This document shows positions 45,791 to 54,724 of a stretch of DNA of 64,000 nt, piece after piece. The first letter of the stretch is position 1; the number at the start of each line of letters is the position of its first letter. The stretch comes from CALBZH01 sp964538515 (GTDB lineage: Bacteria; Desulfobacterota; Syntrophobacteria; Syntrophobacterales; Syntrophobacteraceae), in contig CAZIEW010000008.1 in NCBI GenBank assembly GCA_964538515.1, positions 26,362-90,361 on the forward strand, given 5' to 3'. Below the pieces are notes generated by a model. The model searched no databases. It saw only the letters and a list, made by a program, of their open reading frames with translations, and was not told where the DNA came from. Made by a program: the position numbers and the translations under genes.

Positions 45791-46408
45791 CTACTGTTTG
45801 TCTCCCAGAACCTTCTGAACCACGCTTTTGACCGTCCGCTTGCTGACTTCTCGCAACGTTTCGTAAACCCCGGGACCCTTGACCGCACTTGCCTCGAAGG
45901 TTGGCACACCAAGATCCTTGTTCAGATCTTCCTCCATCTCCTGGACGGTGAGAAGGGGAACGTTGGATTGTGCCAGATCCCGTTTGTTGTATTGAAGGAC
46001 CAAAGGGATCTTGCGGATGTCCAATCCTTCATCGGCAAGGTTTTCCGCAAGGTTCTGGATGCTTTCAATGTTCTTCTGCCTTTGAATTCTCAGAGAATCG
46101 GCGACAAACACCACTCCATCCACGCCACGCAGAACCAGCTTTCTTGTCGTGTTGTACATGACCTGTCCCGGAACGGTGTACAACTGGATTCGAACAGTCA
46201 GGCCGAGGACTTTCCCAAGGCTCAGAGGTAGAAAGTCAAAGAAGAGCGTTCGGTCTCCCTTGGTGTCGATGGTTACCATTTTTCCACAAACCTGTTTGGA
46301 CATGGATTCATGGACCATAAGCAGGTTTGTCGTTTTCCCGCCACGACCGGGGCCGTAATATACGACCTTAACCTGAATTTCGCGCTTGCCCAGATCTATG
46401 AAGGCCAC
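45791..46408 (-). CDS. MglA-like small Ras-type GTPase
   Basis: 205 residues. Prokaryotic small GTPase of the MglA/Gtr-like family that acts as a GTP/GDP switch at the membrane or cell pole. P-loop GPGRGGKTTN near residue 19; switch II TVPGQVMYNTTRKLVL with the family Pro-Gly-Gln; guanine-specificity NKRDL near 140. GTG start with GGAAGG upstream; it overlaps the roadblock gene by 13 bases, so expression is coupled. The usual partner, a roadblock (MglB-type) protein, is the gene just before it. Confidence 0.93.
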   Translation of the reverse strand: MAFIDLGKREIQVKVVYYGPGRGGKTTNLLMVHESMSKQVCGKMVTIDTKGDRTLFFDFLPLSLGKVLGLTVRIQLYTVPGQVMYNTTRKLVLRGVDGVVFVADSLRIQRQKNIESIQNLAENLADEGLDIRKIPLVLQYNKRDLAQSNVPLLTVQEMEEDLNKDLGVPTFEASAVKGPGVYETLREVSKRTVKSVVQKVLGDKQ

Positions 46409-46812
46409 CGCTGTTTCCCTTCCTGTCCGTCAAGAATGGCTGCTAGTTGCTGGATGGCGCTGGTCGACCGAAGTCGAATCAGTCCCAGCGAAACACTGTC
46501 TTCAAAAAGCGTAATGATAATATGATTGGGTCCAAGTTTGCTGAAATGGATGTTGGTCTTGTCCCCTTTATGAAAGAGGAGCGAGAAGTCCGTCTCGCCG
46601 ATCTGCCTTGCGATTTCTGCCGTGGCCGCGAAATTTGCGGCGAGCAGCACCGCCAGGGAAAGGATATCCGCCACCTGAAGGGAGCCGCGCTCGAAGATGA
46701 GGTTCCCGGATATATCGACAATAATCACGTGGTTCGCGCCGGCGCTGATAAGCTCACGCTTGACGATATCCTCCAGCCTGTTGGTCTGGTTCTGTGTCAA
46801 AATAAGGTTCAT
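46396..46812 (-). CDS. Roadblock/LC7 domain protein (MglB-like)
   Basis: 138 residues, one roadblock/LC7 domain: ANHVIIVDISGNLIFERGS at strand 1-2, ADILSLAVLLAANFAATAEIA as the central helix, and HIIITLFEDSVSLGLIRLR. Such proteins dimerise and act as GTPase-activating or exchange partners of MglA-type GTPases. It overlaps the GTPase gene by 13 bases. Function as its regulator is inferred from family and position. Confidence 0.92.
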   Translation of the reverse strand: MNLILTQNQTNRLEDIVKRELISAGANHVIIVDISGNLIFERGSLQVADILSLAVLLAANFAATAEIARQIGETDFSLLFHKGDKTNIHFSKLGPNHIIITLFEDSVSLGLIRLRSTSAIQQLAAILDGQEGKQRWPS

Positions 46813-47067
46813 TACTGGCTCTTCCTTCGAGTTGGCGATATGGTTTGTATCCCTGGTGTGTAAAGAATCAGGTAAAACAGAGCTACCGTGTGTCTGGGTA
46901 TGGAATGTTGCTTCCGAGCTTGCTTATCGGCAGGAGGTCTCCGAAGCATTACTTGGAATCCGCTGCCGTGTCTCATTATTAACGCTTTGAAATCACCCAA
47001 TACAGTCAGAGCAGCGACTAGATCGACGGTCAACGAGGCTTGTATATGAATTCGATGCAAGTTTTGG

Positions 47068-47089
47068 GCCTGAGTGATGTCGCTCAGGC
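47068..47089 (-). other. Seven-base-pair hairpin after the PATAN gene
   Basis: GCCTGAG/CTCAGGC with an eight-base loop, 22 bases after the stop of the pentapeptide/PATAN gene. The neighbouring GTCGC/GCGAC can pair as an alternative, exclusive hairpin. There is no U tract, so it may be an attenuator or processing site rather than a terminator; the roadblock gene starts about 255 bases further on. Confidence 0.4.
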
Positions 47090-47110
47090 GACAATGGATG
47101 CTTCAAGACT

Positions 47111-47977
47111 CTAGTTACTCTCGAAAGTTCGTTCATCTTGTTGCCGGAGTGCTTCTACGAGGAGATGCTCCAACGGCTTCTGGATGGTAGTCGGGAACTC
47201 GCCTTCCAGGAGAAGCGTATGGAATGTGCCGTTCTGCCATGTGAGCATCTCGACAAAGGCGGGCTCTCCTTTCTGGGTGGTGCTCTCTGCATGCTTGACA
47301 CGACCCGATTTCATGTAAATGGAGCCTTCATCGTTGGGGGTCGTGACATGGATGCGGAGGGTGGACTGTGCCAGGCAAAGGATTTGGATGACATCGACGA
47401 GCGCCACCGCATTGACCGAACCGTCAAAACCTTTGGAGAGGTAGAGCGTGTCGGCTTGGTCTCGATCCGTCAGCTCACCGGTGATGGAGAGCGCTCCCGG
47501 GTCGAGCTCCACTGCCCGCAGATTTGCCAGTCGCAGATTGGCTCCGGTGAGATTGGCGTTGCGCAGGCAAGCTCCCTCGAGATTTGCCCCCTCCAGGTCC
47601 GCTCCTTCAAGGTTGGCTCCTTCGAGGTTGCTTTGAACCATGTTTGCGCCGATCAATCGGGCGCCCGCAAGATTAGCGTTCTTGAGGCTGGCCTTTCTGA
47701 GATTGGCCACGGTAAGCTTGGTATTGCCCAAGTCCGCATCGTCCAGCTTCGTCACCGCCAGCACGGCCCCGTCAAGGTTTGCCTTTTCGAGTCGAGCCCC
47801 CCTCAGATTGGATCCGCTCAAATTGGCGTGCGAGAGGTTTGACATGCGAAGATCGGCATCGATGAGCCACCCGGCATTGGACAAATCCATTCTGGAAAGG
47901 TCTACTCCGATCAGGTGCGCCGGACCTCTGCCCGCGATAACCGCGTACAGTAACTGCTCTCTGGTGAGCTCCGCCAT
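47111..47977 (-). CDS. Pentapeptide-repeat protein with C-terminal PATAN (DUF4388) domain
   Basis: 288 residues. Residues about 20-160 are pentapeptide repeats (A(D/N)LXX), forming a right-handed beta-helix; examples are ANLEGADLEGANLEGACL and ANLTGANLRLANLRAVEL. Residues about 175-288 match a PATAN/DUF4388 domain (GFDGSVNAVALVDVIQILCL; GSIYMKSGRVKHAEST), a domain linked in the literature to roadblock- and GTPase-based signalling. No membrane segment. First gene of the cluster, followed by the roadblock protein. Probably a scaffold or input module; what it senses is unknown. Confidence 0.9.
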   Translation of the reverse strand: MAELTREQLLYAVIAGRGPAHLIGVDLSRMDLSNAGWLIDADLRMSNLSHANLSGSNLRGARLEKANLDGAVLAVTKLDDADLGNTKLTVANLRKASLKNANLAGARLIGANMVQSNLEGANLEGADLEGANLEGACLRNANLTGANLRLANLRAVELDPGALSITGELTDRDQADTLYLSKGFDGSVNAVALVDVIQILCLAQSTLRIHVTTPNDEGSIYMKSGRVKHAESTTQKGEPAFVEMLTWQNGTFHTLLLEGEFPTTIQKPLEHLLVEALRQQDERTFESN

Positions 47978-48270
47978 TCGATGATTTCCCCCACGATAGT
48001 TCTCATGCCGTCAGGTCCATGCGACTGATGGGCTGGAAGAAGGCATGGATTTGATTCCTTCATTCATTACGGCTTCAACGGCACCGCACATAAACCAAAA
48101 AAACAAGGTCCAGGGAGGCTGGCAAATCCAGGGAGTATTTGCTATTCCTCCAGAGCCGGGCGGATCAGGTCTCCACTGGGCTCGCGTTGGAAGCGCTCTC
48201 CGGCGGGCTGGTCCAACCTGGCAAGGCTGCGACACGCATTCAACCTGGCTTCACTATTCCGGATGAGAGA

Positions 48271-49350
48271 ATGAATTGGAAACCATCTGACGAATTGGCT
48301 CGCTTCTGCGAGCGGTGGTCGGTAGACTCGACCGGTCCCAAACGCGTTGCAGAGCGATTCCCGTTTCATGCGTCCCCCTACGTCTTGAGCCTCGTGCAGC
48401 GCCCTGAAGACCCCATATGGCGTCAAATTGTGCCCCATGTGTCAGAGGTCGAGGACGGCGACGGCTTGCAGGACCCCCTTGCCGAGGAGGCCTTGTCCGT
48501 TGTTCCCAATCTGGTTCACCGCTATCCGAACCGTGTCCTCTGGCTGGTTTCCTCCGTTTGCGCAGCCCACTGTCGTTTCTGCACCCGCAAGCGGAGATGG
48601 GATAGCCCCGTCGCCCTGACCGACGCGCTGTTGGAGGCCGGACTTGCCTATATCCGCTCACACCCAGAGGTGCGTGACGTCCTGCTCTCTGGGGGGGATC
48701 CGCTGCTTCTCCCTGCTCACCGACTCGATGCAATCCTTGCCTCTCTTCGCGCAATCCCCCACGTCGAGATTATCCGGATCGGGACTCGCGCTCCCGTCTT
48801 CCAGCCCCAGCTCATTGGAGCAGACCTGGCAGCGATGCTGGCTCGCCACCATCCGCTTTACATCAACATTCATTTCAATCATCCCGTGGAAATCACTCCG
48901 GAGTCCGTAGCCGCTTGCACGCTCCTTGCCAACGCCGGAATCCCTCTGGGGAGCCAGACCGTACTACTGAGAGGCGTTAACGACCAAGTCGACATTCTGG
49001 CTGAGCTTTTTCAACGACTGCTGAGGCTTCGCGTCCGGCCATATTACTTGATGCAGATGGATCTTACGCAAGGGACAAGCCATTTTCGTACTCCCGTTCA
49101 TCGGGGTTTGGAGATTTTGCACGGACTACGGAATCGTATTTCCGGACTCGGGGTGCCGCATTTCGTGATCGATTTGCCCGGTGGGCAGGGCAAAGTCCCT
49201 CTGGTGCCCAGCTATGTTCGGTCTGTGGGGGCAGATCAGATGTTGATCAAGGACTGGCTAGGCCGAATGTGCACCTATCCGCTTCTTCCCGGCGAGGCAC
49301 GGAAGCTTGTTGCCTGGCTGGGAAAGTTTGGTCTCAAAGACGACGTTTGA
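48271..49350 (+). CDS. kamA: Lysine 2,3-aminomutase family radical SAM enzyme
   Basis: 359 residues from ATG MNWKPSDE (an open frame to 48139 has no site). Radical SAM/PLP enzyme interconverting L-lysine and beta-lysine. CAAHCRFC (Cys97, 101, 104) binds the [4Fe-4S] cluster and Lys308 in GGQGKVP binds PLP. The two Asp that hold the substrate side-chain amine in KamA are present (MQMDLTQG and FVIDLPGG, Asp301), which argues against the EF-P enzyme EpmB, where the second is lost. No N-acetyltransferase (ablB) neighbour, so the beta-lysine use is open. Confidence 0.88.
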   Translation: MNWKPSDELARFCERWSVDSTGPKRVAERFPFHASPYVLSLVQRPEDPIWRQIVPHVSEVEDGDGLQDPLAEEALSVVPNLVHRYPNRVLWLVSSVCAAHCRFCTRKRRWDSPVALTDALLEAGLAYIRSHPEVRDVLLSGGDPLLLPAHRLDAILASLRAIPHVEIIRIGTRAPVFQPQLIGADLAAMLARHHPLYINIHFNHPVEITPESVAACTLLANAGIPLGSQTVLLRGVNDQVDILAELFQRLLRLRVRPYYLMQMDLTQGTSHFRTPVHRGLEILHGLRNRISGLGVPHFVIDLPGGQGKVPLVPSYVRSVGADQMLIKDWLGRMCTYPLLPGEARKLVAWLGKFGLKDDV

Positions 49351-49393
49351 GGTTTGTGAAAGGATACGAAGGGGGTAGAGACAGAATCTTCAA

Positions 49394-50584
49394 TCAAAAG
49401 CGAGCGTCCATGGACTGGGCGTATCCGGTGAGCTCCACGTAGCCTTGGGCGCTTACCATCCGACCTTTCAGATTGCCGACGGCGTTCACGCTGCCTTCCC
49501 AATAGGTGATGTCCGTGCTCTCCGGGGTCATCAGCTCCTGATCCGCATGATTGGGGCTTACGACAAGGTCGAGGTTGAGGGTCGGGATTCGCAGCCCCCA
49601 TCGGCTGGGGTACCTGGCTCCCGACTTTGGGCTGGTCCAATGCTGCAGAATCTGGATTTCAATCTGGCTCCGGGTGAGGTGGACCGGGCTGCCCACTCGC
49701 GGAACGAAGGTCCCACCGGACACCGAGCTCGTGGCTCCCCCTTTTTCACGCATCAGGTAGACCATCAGCTCCGTTCCATCGGATAGCTGCAGGCTGAGCC
49801 AATCCCAGCCGGCGAGCCCCTCATCCAGGGGCGCCGAGCTGAATTCATGGTCCATCCAGCTCTTCCCGCTCACCGGGACAGCTTTTCCGTCAAGGACGAT
49901 GACTCCTGAGGTTTCCAGGTGCGTGAGGGAATAATAGCAGCTGGCACGCTCAGGTGTCCCGCCTTTCAGGCTATAGCCCCCATTTCCGTGGAGGACGGGT
50001 GGCTTTACGGGCGAGAGCGTAAGATCCACCGAGAAAGTGCCGGCGTTTGAGGTCAGCGAGTGGACATCCGGAGTGATCCGAGCGGACCAGTTTCTTACCC
50101 AAACCCTCGTTGCCGAGGATTCGCTCCGGACGCCTGCCATCCCGAGCGCGCCGCGGGCGATGGTTTCCGCGTGGACAAAACGCTTTCCTGCGATGTCCGT
50201 CAGAGCCGCATGAGCCAGAAAGAGCTGAGACGTCCGCCAAGCGGATGAGGACGACTCCCGGCGCTTATCGTCCGCCGGCGGCCGCATCCTGCTGCGAAAG
50301 AACGTGAGTTGATAGCCGTACCGCGAACCGTCGGGCGATTGGAGGTTACCCGTATAGTACCACCATTCGGTACGATGTTCCGGGTGATCCCCATGGTCCC
50401 TTGGGAATTCAAGCCCGCAGGGACCCAGGATGGAAGGGTATGAGTCGGAGTCCTTGCCTTCCACCAGGGTCGCCCCATTGACGATCAACGCTGCCGCAAG
50501 GAGGAGACCCGGAATGGTTCCCAAGAGCGTCAGCCTTGAGCTGCGGTGAAAGGCAATCCTGAACGAATAGAGGATGTTATGCAA
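49394..50584 (-). CDS. AttH-like lipocalin/carotenoid-1,2-hydratase family protein
   Basis: 396 residues. Hydrophobic signal segment (about 18-38) then a beta-barrel protein of the AttH/CrtC lipocalin-like superfamily: HRTEWWYYTGNL, YGYQLTFFRSRM, FLAHAALTD, SWMDHEFSS and GWDWLSLQL are family hallmarks. The start is TTG with GGAG seven bases upstream, since no ATG is available before the signal segment. It follows the permease gene by one base. Likely periplasmic, handling a lipid or hydrophobic ligand exported by the ABC system. Confidence 0.82.
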   Translation of the reverse strand: MHNILYSFRIAFHRSSRLTLLGTIPGLLLAAALIVNGATLVEGKDSDSYPSILGPCGLEFPRDHGDHPEHRTEWWYYTGNLQSPDGSRYGYQLTFFRSRMRPPADDKRRESSSSAWRTSQLFLAHAALTDIAGKRFVHAETIARGALGMAGVRSESSATRVWVRNWSARITPDVHSLTSNAGTFSVDLTLSPVKPPVLHGNGGYSLKGGTPERASCYYSLTHLETSGVIVLDGKAVPVSGKSWMDHEFSSAPLDEGLAGWDWLSLQLSDGTELMVYLMREKGGATSSVSGGTFVPRVGSPVHLTRSQIEIQILQHWTSPKSGARYPSRWGLRIPTLNLDLVVSPNHADQELMTPESTDITYWEGSVNAVGNLKGRMVSAQGYVELTGYAQSMDARF

Positions 50585-50585
50585 A

Positions 50586-53174
50586 TCAGCGCTCCCTGAG
50601 AACCAGCGCGGGCGACCGCTTGAAAACGAGCTGCGCGGCCGGCAGAGCTGCCAAAAGGGCGGTTGCCAAGATGAGAGGAACCGACAGCGCGAGGCTCACC
50701 GCATCGACGCTATAAACAAACGTCCAGCCAAAAGACTGCTTGTTGATCACGTAGATTAAGAGAAAAGAGAGCAGAAAACCGCACATCAAGCCGAGGCACT
50801 GCCCGCCGAAGACCATCAATACAGCTTCCCAGACGATCATCGCTCGGATTTGACTACGGCTTGCGCCGCAGGCGAGCAGCGTGTGCAGCTGCCTGGTGCG
50901 CTCCAGCACCAGCACGCTCAGAGTCGTCGCCATGCCGAGGGTTGCGACCAGCAACGCGATCGTCAAGAGTGCCGTCGTGACAGCGAACGTCTCATCGAAA
51001 ATCCGGAGGATCTCCCGGCGGAGCGATTCCCCCGTGGTCACCTCCACCGCGAGCTCCTGTGCCCCGCAGAATGCGATGACGGCTGACCTCACTCGCTCGA
51101 TCACCTGATCTCGCTCGCCAACGCTCCCTGTAGCCTGAATCCTGACGCCACTCCAGGATCCATCCCCCGTTAGGCGGATGAAATGCGGTAACGAGTAGTG
51201 AACGACGCCTCCATGGGTTCGATAGTCCCGGAAAACGCCCAGGACCGGCACCCTCAGGGTGACTCCCGCGACTGTCGCGTCAAACAGCCCCCCTGAATGG
51301 AGTCCTGTCTGGTTGGCGAAGACCTCCGACACGATCACGCCTTCTCCGCGGCTGAGCGCAGGCAGGGCGCTCGGCAGATCGCCCTCGACCATCAGAAACC
51401 GGGAGTGCTTGAGAAAGAGATCGAAATCCAGTGCCTCCAGTTGGTAAGGAGTCTTCGCATGAAGCAGCGGGATGCGCCGATACGGTGAGAGCTCGATGGG
51501 CTCCTGCTCCGATTCTCGGAGGAGCCATTCAACGAGGGAGGAGGGCAGCGGCTCGCGGTATCGGTTGATGGAGCCGTCCTTGGAGCCGAGAAAGAGATCC
51601 CCTCGGATGCTCTGCGATACCCAGCTCTCGACCGTGCTCCGGAAGCTGTGCACCATGACCACGAGGGCTACAAAGAGACCCACCGCGGTGATGAGAGCGC
51701 CGGTGGAAATGGCGATCCGCGGTCCGGCATCACGGACATAGCGTCCGCCAAGGTAGGCGGTCTCCCCACCGAGCTTTCTCAGTACCGGAGGCAGAAAGGT
51801 CCCCAGCATCCTTAGGAACTGAGGCGAAAGCAGCGCGAACCCGAGAAAGAGGACGAAGGTCGCCGCATATCCCGGCAATGGAAGCCCCATGGGGGGAGGC
51901 AGCATCGAGAGGGGCCAGCATGACGCGATGAGCAAGGCGCCAATCCCTGTCAGGGAGCGGTGTCCGGCTTCGCGGCTCGAAGCGGTCTCCAAAATCGTCA
52001 AGGCCTCACGCGGAGAGATTTTTCGAGCCTCCAAGGCCGGCTGGATCGCCGCGATCGCTGAGACCGCGACGGTCATGAGAAAAGAAATCACGATCTCCAA
52101 CGGAGCAACGTTCACTCCCTCGACCGTTGTTCGCACGAACAGCAGGGAAATGGTCCCGCTGACAGCCTTGAGGAGATCGCGGACCAGCATGGAGCCCAGG
52201 GGAAGAGCCAGCAGCCAGCCCAAGATACCGAGAGAGACACCCTCTGCGAGGAACAGGGCAAAGACAAGTGACGGGGAACCGCCGATCGACCGGAGGATGG
52301 CCACCTCGGCGTGTCGCGCCGTGGCGTTGAGCGCGACCAGGCTGTAGACCAGGAACATGCCGACGAAGAGCGAGACGAAGCTTAGCACCGACAGGTTCAG
52401 CTGGTAGGAGCGGATAAGGCGTCTGCCGCTCTCCTTGGCTTCGCCCGGTGGCTCAAGGATGCAGCCCTCCGGGAGGCTGTCTCGGATGACCTGAACCGTC
52501 TCCGGCGGCGTGCCGGGTTGAAGCAGGAGGTCAATGCGGTCCACAAAACCACGGATGGAGAGGAGCTCCTGGATTGTCGCGATGTCGCAAAAGGCGACCA
52601 TGCCGCTTTCTGCTAAGGCGAGGCCTTCGCCTCGAAGCATCCCGACAATGCGAAACGGACGACTCCTCTGGACAGTCTTCAGGATTGTCGTCTTTCCAGG
52701 CTCCAGGTCCAATCGTTTCGCAAGCTGCTCGGTCAGGATGAGCGTATCCGGATCTGCGATGAGGTCGAGCTTCGGGATTGTCGAAGAGGTATCCTGCTCC
52801 AGGCGCCACGAGCGCAGGGGGCGGTCCAGCAGCGGATCAAACCCCAGCAGCAAAAAAGGCTTTCCCGATTCTCCCGCGCTCACGTACGTGCTGATCACCG
52901 GGGAGGCCGTTCGGACGGCGGGCATTTTGAGCAGCGTTGGGACTACCGCCTCGGGCACGCGTCCGCCTGGGGTGATCACGACCCAATCGGCCTTCCCCGC
53001 AAGGATGTCGACACTGGAGGTGAAAGATGCAACCGAGGCCTCGACGGCGAGCCGCACACTCGTGAAGACCGCCGCCCCCAGGCCGATCCCGAGCAGGACC
53101 GCCCCAACGCGCCACGGATGGTGTGCTCCATGCCGTACGTTGAACCAGAGCCAAAGGCGCAGAAAGAAGCTCAC
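50586..53174 (-). CDS. ABC transporter permease, FtsX-like double (AttF/AttG-type fusion)
   Basis: 862 residues with two FtsX/MacB-like permease units. The first has an N-terminal helix, a large soluble domain and a helix bundle near 240-370. A second bundle and domain follow, ending with helices near 745-850. This is the fused AttF+AttG architecture (lolCE-like mechanotransmission rather than channel transport). GTG start overlaps the ATPase stop by four bases. Partners are the ATPase upstream and the AttH-like lipocalin downstream; probably moves lipids or hydrophobic molecules toward the outer membrane. Confidence 0.86.
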   Translation of the reverse strand: MSFFLRLWLWFNVRHGAHHPWRVGAVLLGIGLGAAVFTSVRLAVEASVASFTSSVDILAGKADWVVITPGGRVPEAVVPTLLKMPAVRTASPVISTYVSAGESGKPFLLLGFDPLLDRPLRSWRLEQDTSSTIPKLDLIADPDTLILTEQLAKRLDLEPGKTTILKTVQRSRPFRIVGMLRGEGLALAESGMVAFCDIATIQELLSIRGFVDRIDLLLQPGTPPETVQVIRDSLPEGCILEPPGEAKESGRRLIRSYQLNLSVLSFVSLFVGMFLVYSLVALNATARHAEVAILRSIGGSPSLVFALFLAEGVSLGILGWLLALPLGSMLVRDLLKAVSGTISLLFVRTTVEGVNVAPLEIVISFLMTVAVSAIAAIQPALEARKISPREALTILETASSREAGHRSLTGIGALLIASCWPLSMLPPPMGLPLPGYAATFVLFLGFALLSPQFLRMLGTFLPPVLRKLGGETAYLGGRYVRDAGPRIAISTGALITAVGLFVALVVMVHSFRSTVESWVSQSIRGDLFLGSKDGSINRYREPLPSSLVEWLLRESEQEPIELSPYRRIPLLHAKTPYQLEALDFDLFLKHSRFLMVEGDLPSALPALSRGEGVIVSEVFANQTGLHSGGLFDATVAGVTLRVPVLGVFRDYRTHGGVVHYSLPHFIRLTGDGSWSGVRIQATGSVGERDQVIERVRSAVIAFCGAQELAVEVTTGESLRREILRIFDETFAVTTALLTIALLVATLGMATTLSVLVLERTRQLHTLLACGASRSQIRAMIVWEAVLMVFGGQCLGLMCGFLLSFLLIYVINKQSFGWTFVYSVDAVSLALSVPLILATALLAALPAAQLVFKRSPALVLRER

Positions 53175-53872
53175 CGACAGTTCACCCTTTCGACAATGAG
53201 CCCGTCCTTGAGGGTAAGGATCAGATCGGCCAAGTCATCCGCCAGGTGGCTGTGAGTGGCGATGATGACCGTTCGCTGCCAGACCCGTTTAAGCTCTCTT
53301 AGAAGGTCGATTACAGCCTGACCATGGTGCGAGTCCAGGTTTCCCGTCGGCTCGTCGGCGAGAATGAGGGAGGGGTCGTTGATGAGTGCCCGTGCGATGG
53401 CGGTCCGCTGCATTTCTCCACCGGAAAGCTGGGCCGGAAGGTGGCTTGCCCGCGCGGAGAGGTTGAGCCATTCGAGGAGCTCGCCGGCTCTCCTATGCGT
53501 TGCGCTTCTATCCTTCCCCGCAAGAAGAGCCGGCAGACAGACGTTTTCGAAAGCACTCAAGGTGGGCAGCAGGTTGAAAGACTGGAACACGATCCCAATC
53601 GTCTGGCGCCGGTAACGGGTCATGGTGTCTGGAGACGCTGCACCCAAATCCTGACCGCCGACAGTCAAACGTCCCCGCGTCGGCCGATCCAGCCCGGCGA
53701 GCAGGGCCAGCAGCGTGGACTTGCCTGAGCCACTATTTCCTTTGAGCACCACGAGGTCACCCAACTGGATCTCCAGGTCGACGTCTCGAATTCCCACGAC
53801 CTCGCTCCCACCCAACGGATAGACCTTGGTGAGATTCTTGGCGACGATGAAAGCGCTTCCTTCGGATGACAT
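53171..53872 (-). CDS. ABC transporter ATPase, LolD/AttE-like
   Basis: 233 residues from the ATG with GGAAGAG upstream; a longer frame to 53977 is less likely. Walker [17 protein letters not shown]-loop [14 protein letters not shown] signature [16 protein letters not shown], Walker [14 protein letters not shown] and the switch His in IIATHSH are intact. Belongs to the LolD/MacB subfamily that powers FtsX-like permeases. First gene of the three-gene AttE/FG/H-like operon. Confidence 0.93.
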   Translation of the reverse strand: MSSEGSAFIVAKNLTKVYPLGGSEVVGIRDVDLEIQLGDLVVLKGNSGSGKSTLLALLAGLDRPTRGRLTVGGQDLGAASPDTMTRYRRQTIGIVFQSFNLLPTLSAFENVCLPALLAGKDRSATHRRAGELLEWLNLSARASHLPAQLSGGEMQRTAIARALINDPSLILADEPTGNLDSHHGQAVIDLLRELKRVWQRTVIIATHSHLADDLADLILTLKDGLIVERVNCR

Positions 53873-54119
53873 CGTTTCTCTTCCGCCTGAAACGGGCAAG
53901 CCCGTCATCTTCCGCATCTTGACGTCAACGAATGGCCCGAGTCTAAGAATCCCGGAGCATCGGGTCGTGAGGCTCAATTAGCCTTTTCCGAGCGGAGACT
54001 ACCATTTCGCGTAGGGGGATTGAAGAGGCGGCGAGGATTTTGTAGTGTGCTGGCATCACGTTGTTCCGCGGAAGTGTCTGCTGGGGGGTGGCCTGATTCG
54101 GTGGGAAAGGACTTGGATC

Positions 54120-54635
54120 ATGGATCTGCGGGTGTTCGAGAGCATGGAAGCGCCGGAGCTGAGGGAGTATTTGGGATTTCTCCTGTGGCATTATCGTGTG
54201 GTGGACGCGTTCTGGTTTCTCTATGTGGAAGAGGAGTACGGGCTTTCGGTCGCAGAGCGGATCAACCAGCGCGTCTGGGGAAAGGTCTCGGGGATGGCCG
54301 CCAAAGATATGAAGAAACGGTTTTCGGTTCAGCGCAATCGAGGGCTCAAGGGGTTCCTCGAAGCACTGCGGCTGTATCCCTGGACGCCCATTGTGGGATA
54401 TGAGATTGAGGAAGGGCAGGATGAGATCCTTCTCACCGCTCCCCATTGCCCGCCCCAGGAAGCTCGGCTTCGCCACGGACTCGGTCCTTACGAATGCAAG
54501 GATATGCACCGGGACGAATTCGTGAATTTCGCCAGAGAGATCGATCCCTCCATTCGGGTCGAGTGTCTTTACGCGCCGCCGGATCCGCATCCGGACGACC
54601 ATTTCTGCAAATGGCGATTCACGGTGGCTCGCTAG
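54120..54635 (+). CDS. DUF6125-like cytosolic protein
   Basis: 171 residues from the ATG giving [10 protein letters not shown], with AAAGGA upstream. Soluble. Conserved-looking elements are [43 protein letters not shown] and [15 protein letters not shown], with clustered Cys and His (PHCPPQ, YECKDMH) that could bind metal. I recall this layout as DUF6125, with no known activity. Single gene, converging on the cytidylate-kinase-like gene. Confidence 0.7.
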   Translation: MDLRVFESMEAPELREYLGFLLWHYRVVDAFWFLYVEEEYGLSVAERINQRVWGKVSGMAAKDMKKRFSVQRNRGLKGFLEALRLYPWTPIVGYEIEEGQDEILLTAPHCPPQEARLRHGLGPYECKDMHRDEFVNFAREIDPSIRVECLYAPPDPHPDDHFCKWRFTVAR

Positions 54636-54724
54636 ACGGCAGGACCGTCCGGCTCACAGCACACCGTTCGAACCGTTTGACGGATGGTGCTTTGTCGTGG
54701 GGGTGCGTGACCGACACCCCGGAA

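Noticed and set aside
46812..47060. An 82-residue frame ending in a TAATG overlap with the roadblock start
   Set aside because: Start would be TTG with no ribosome site; composition looks non-coding, so the one-base overlap is probably chance.
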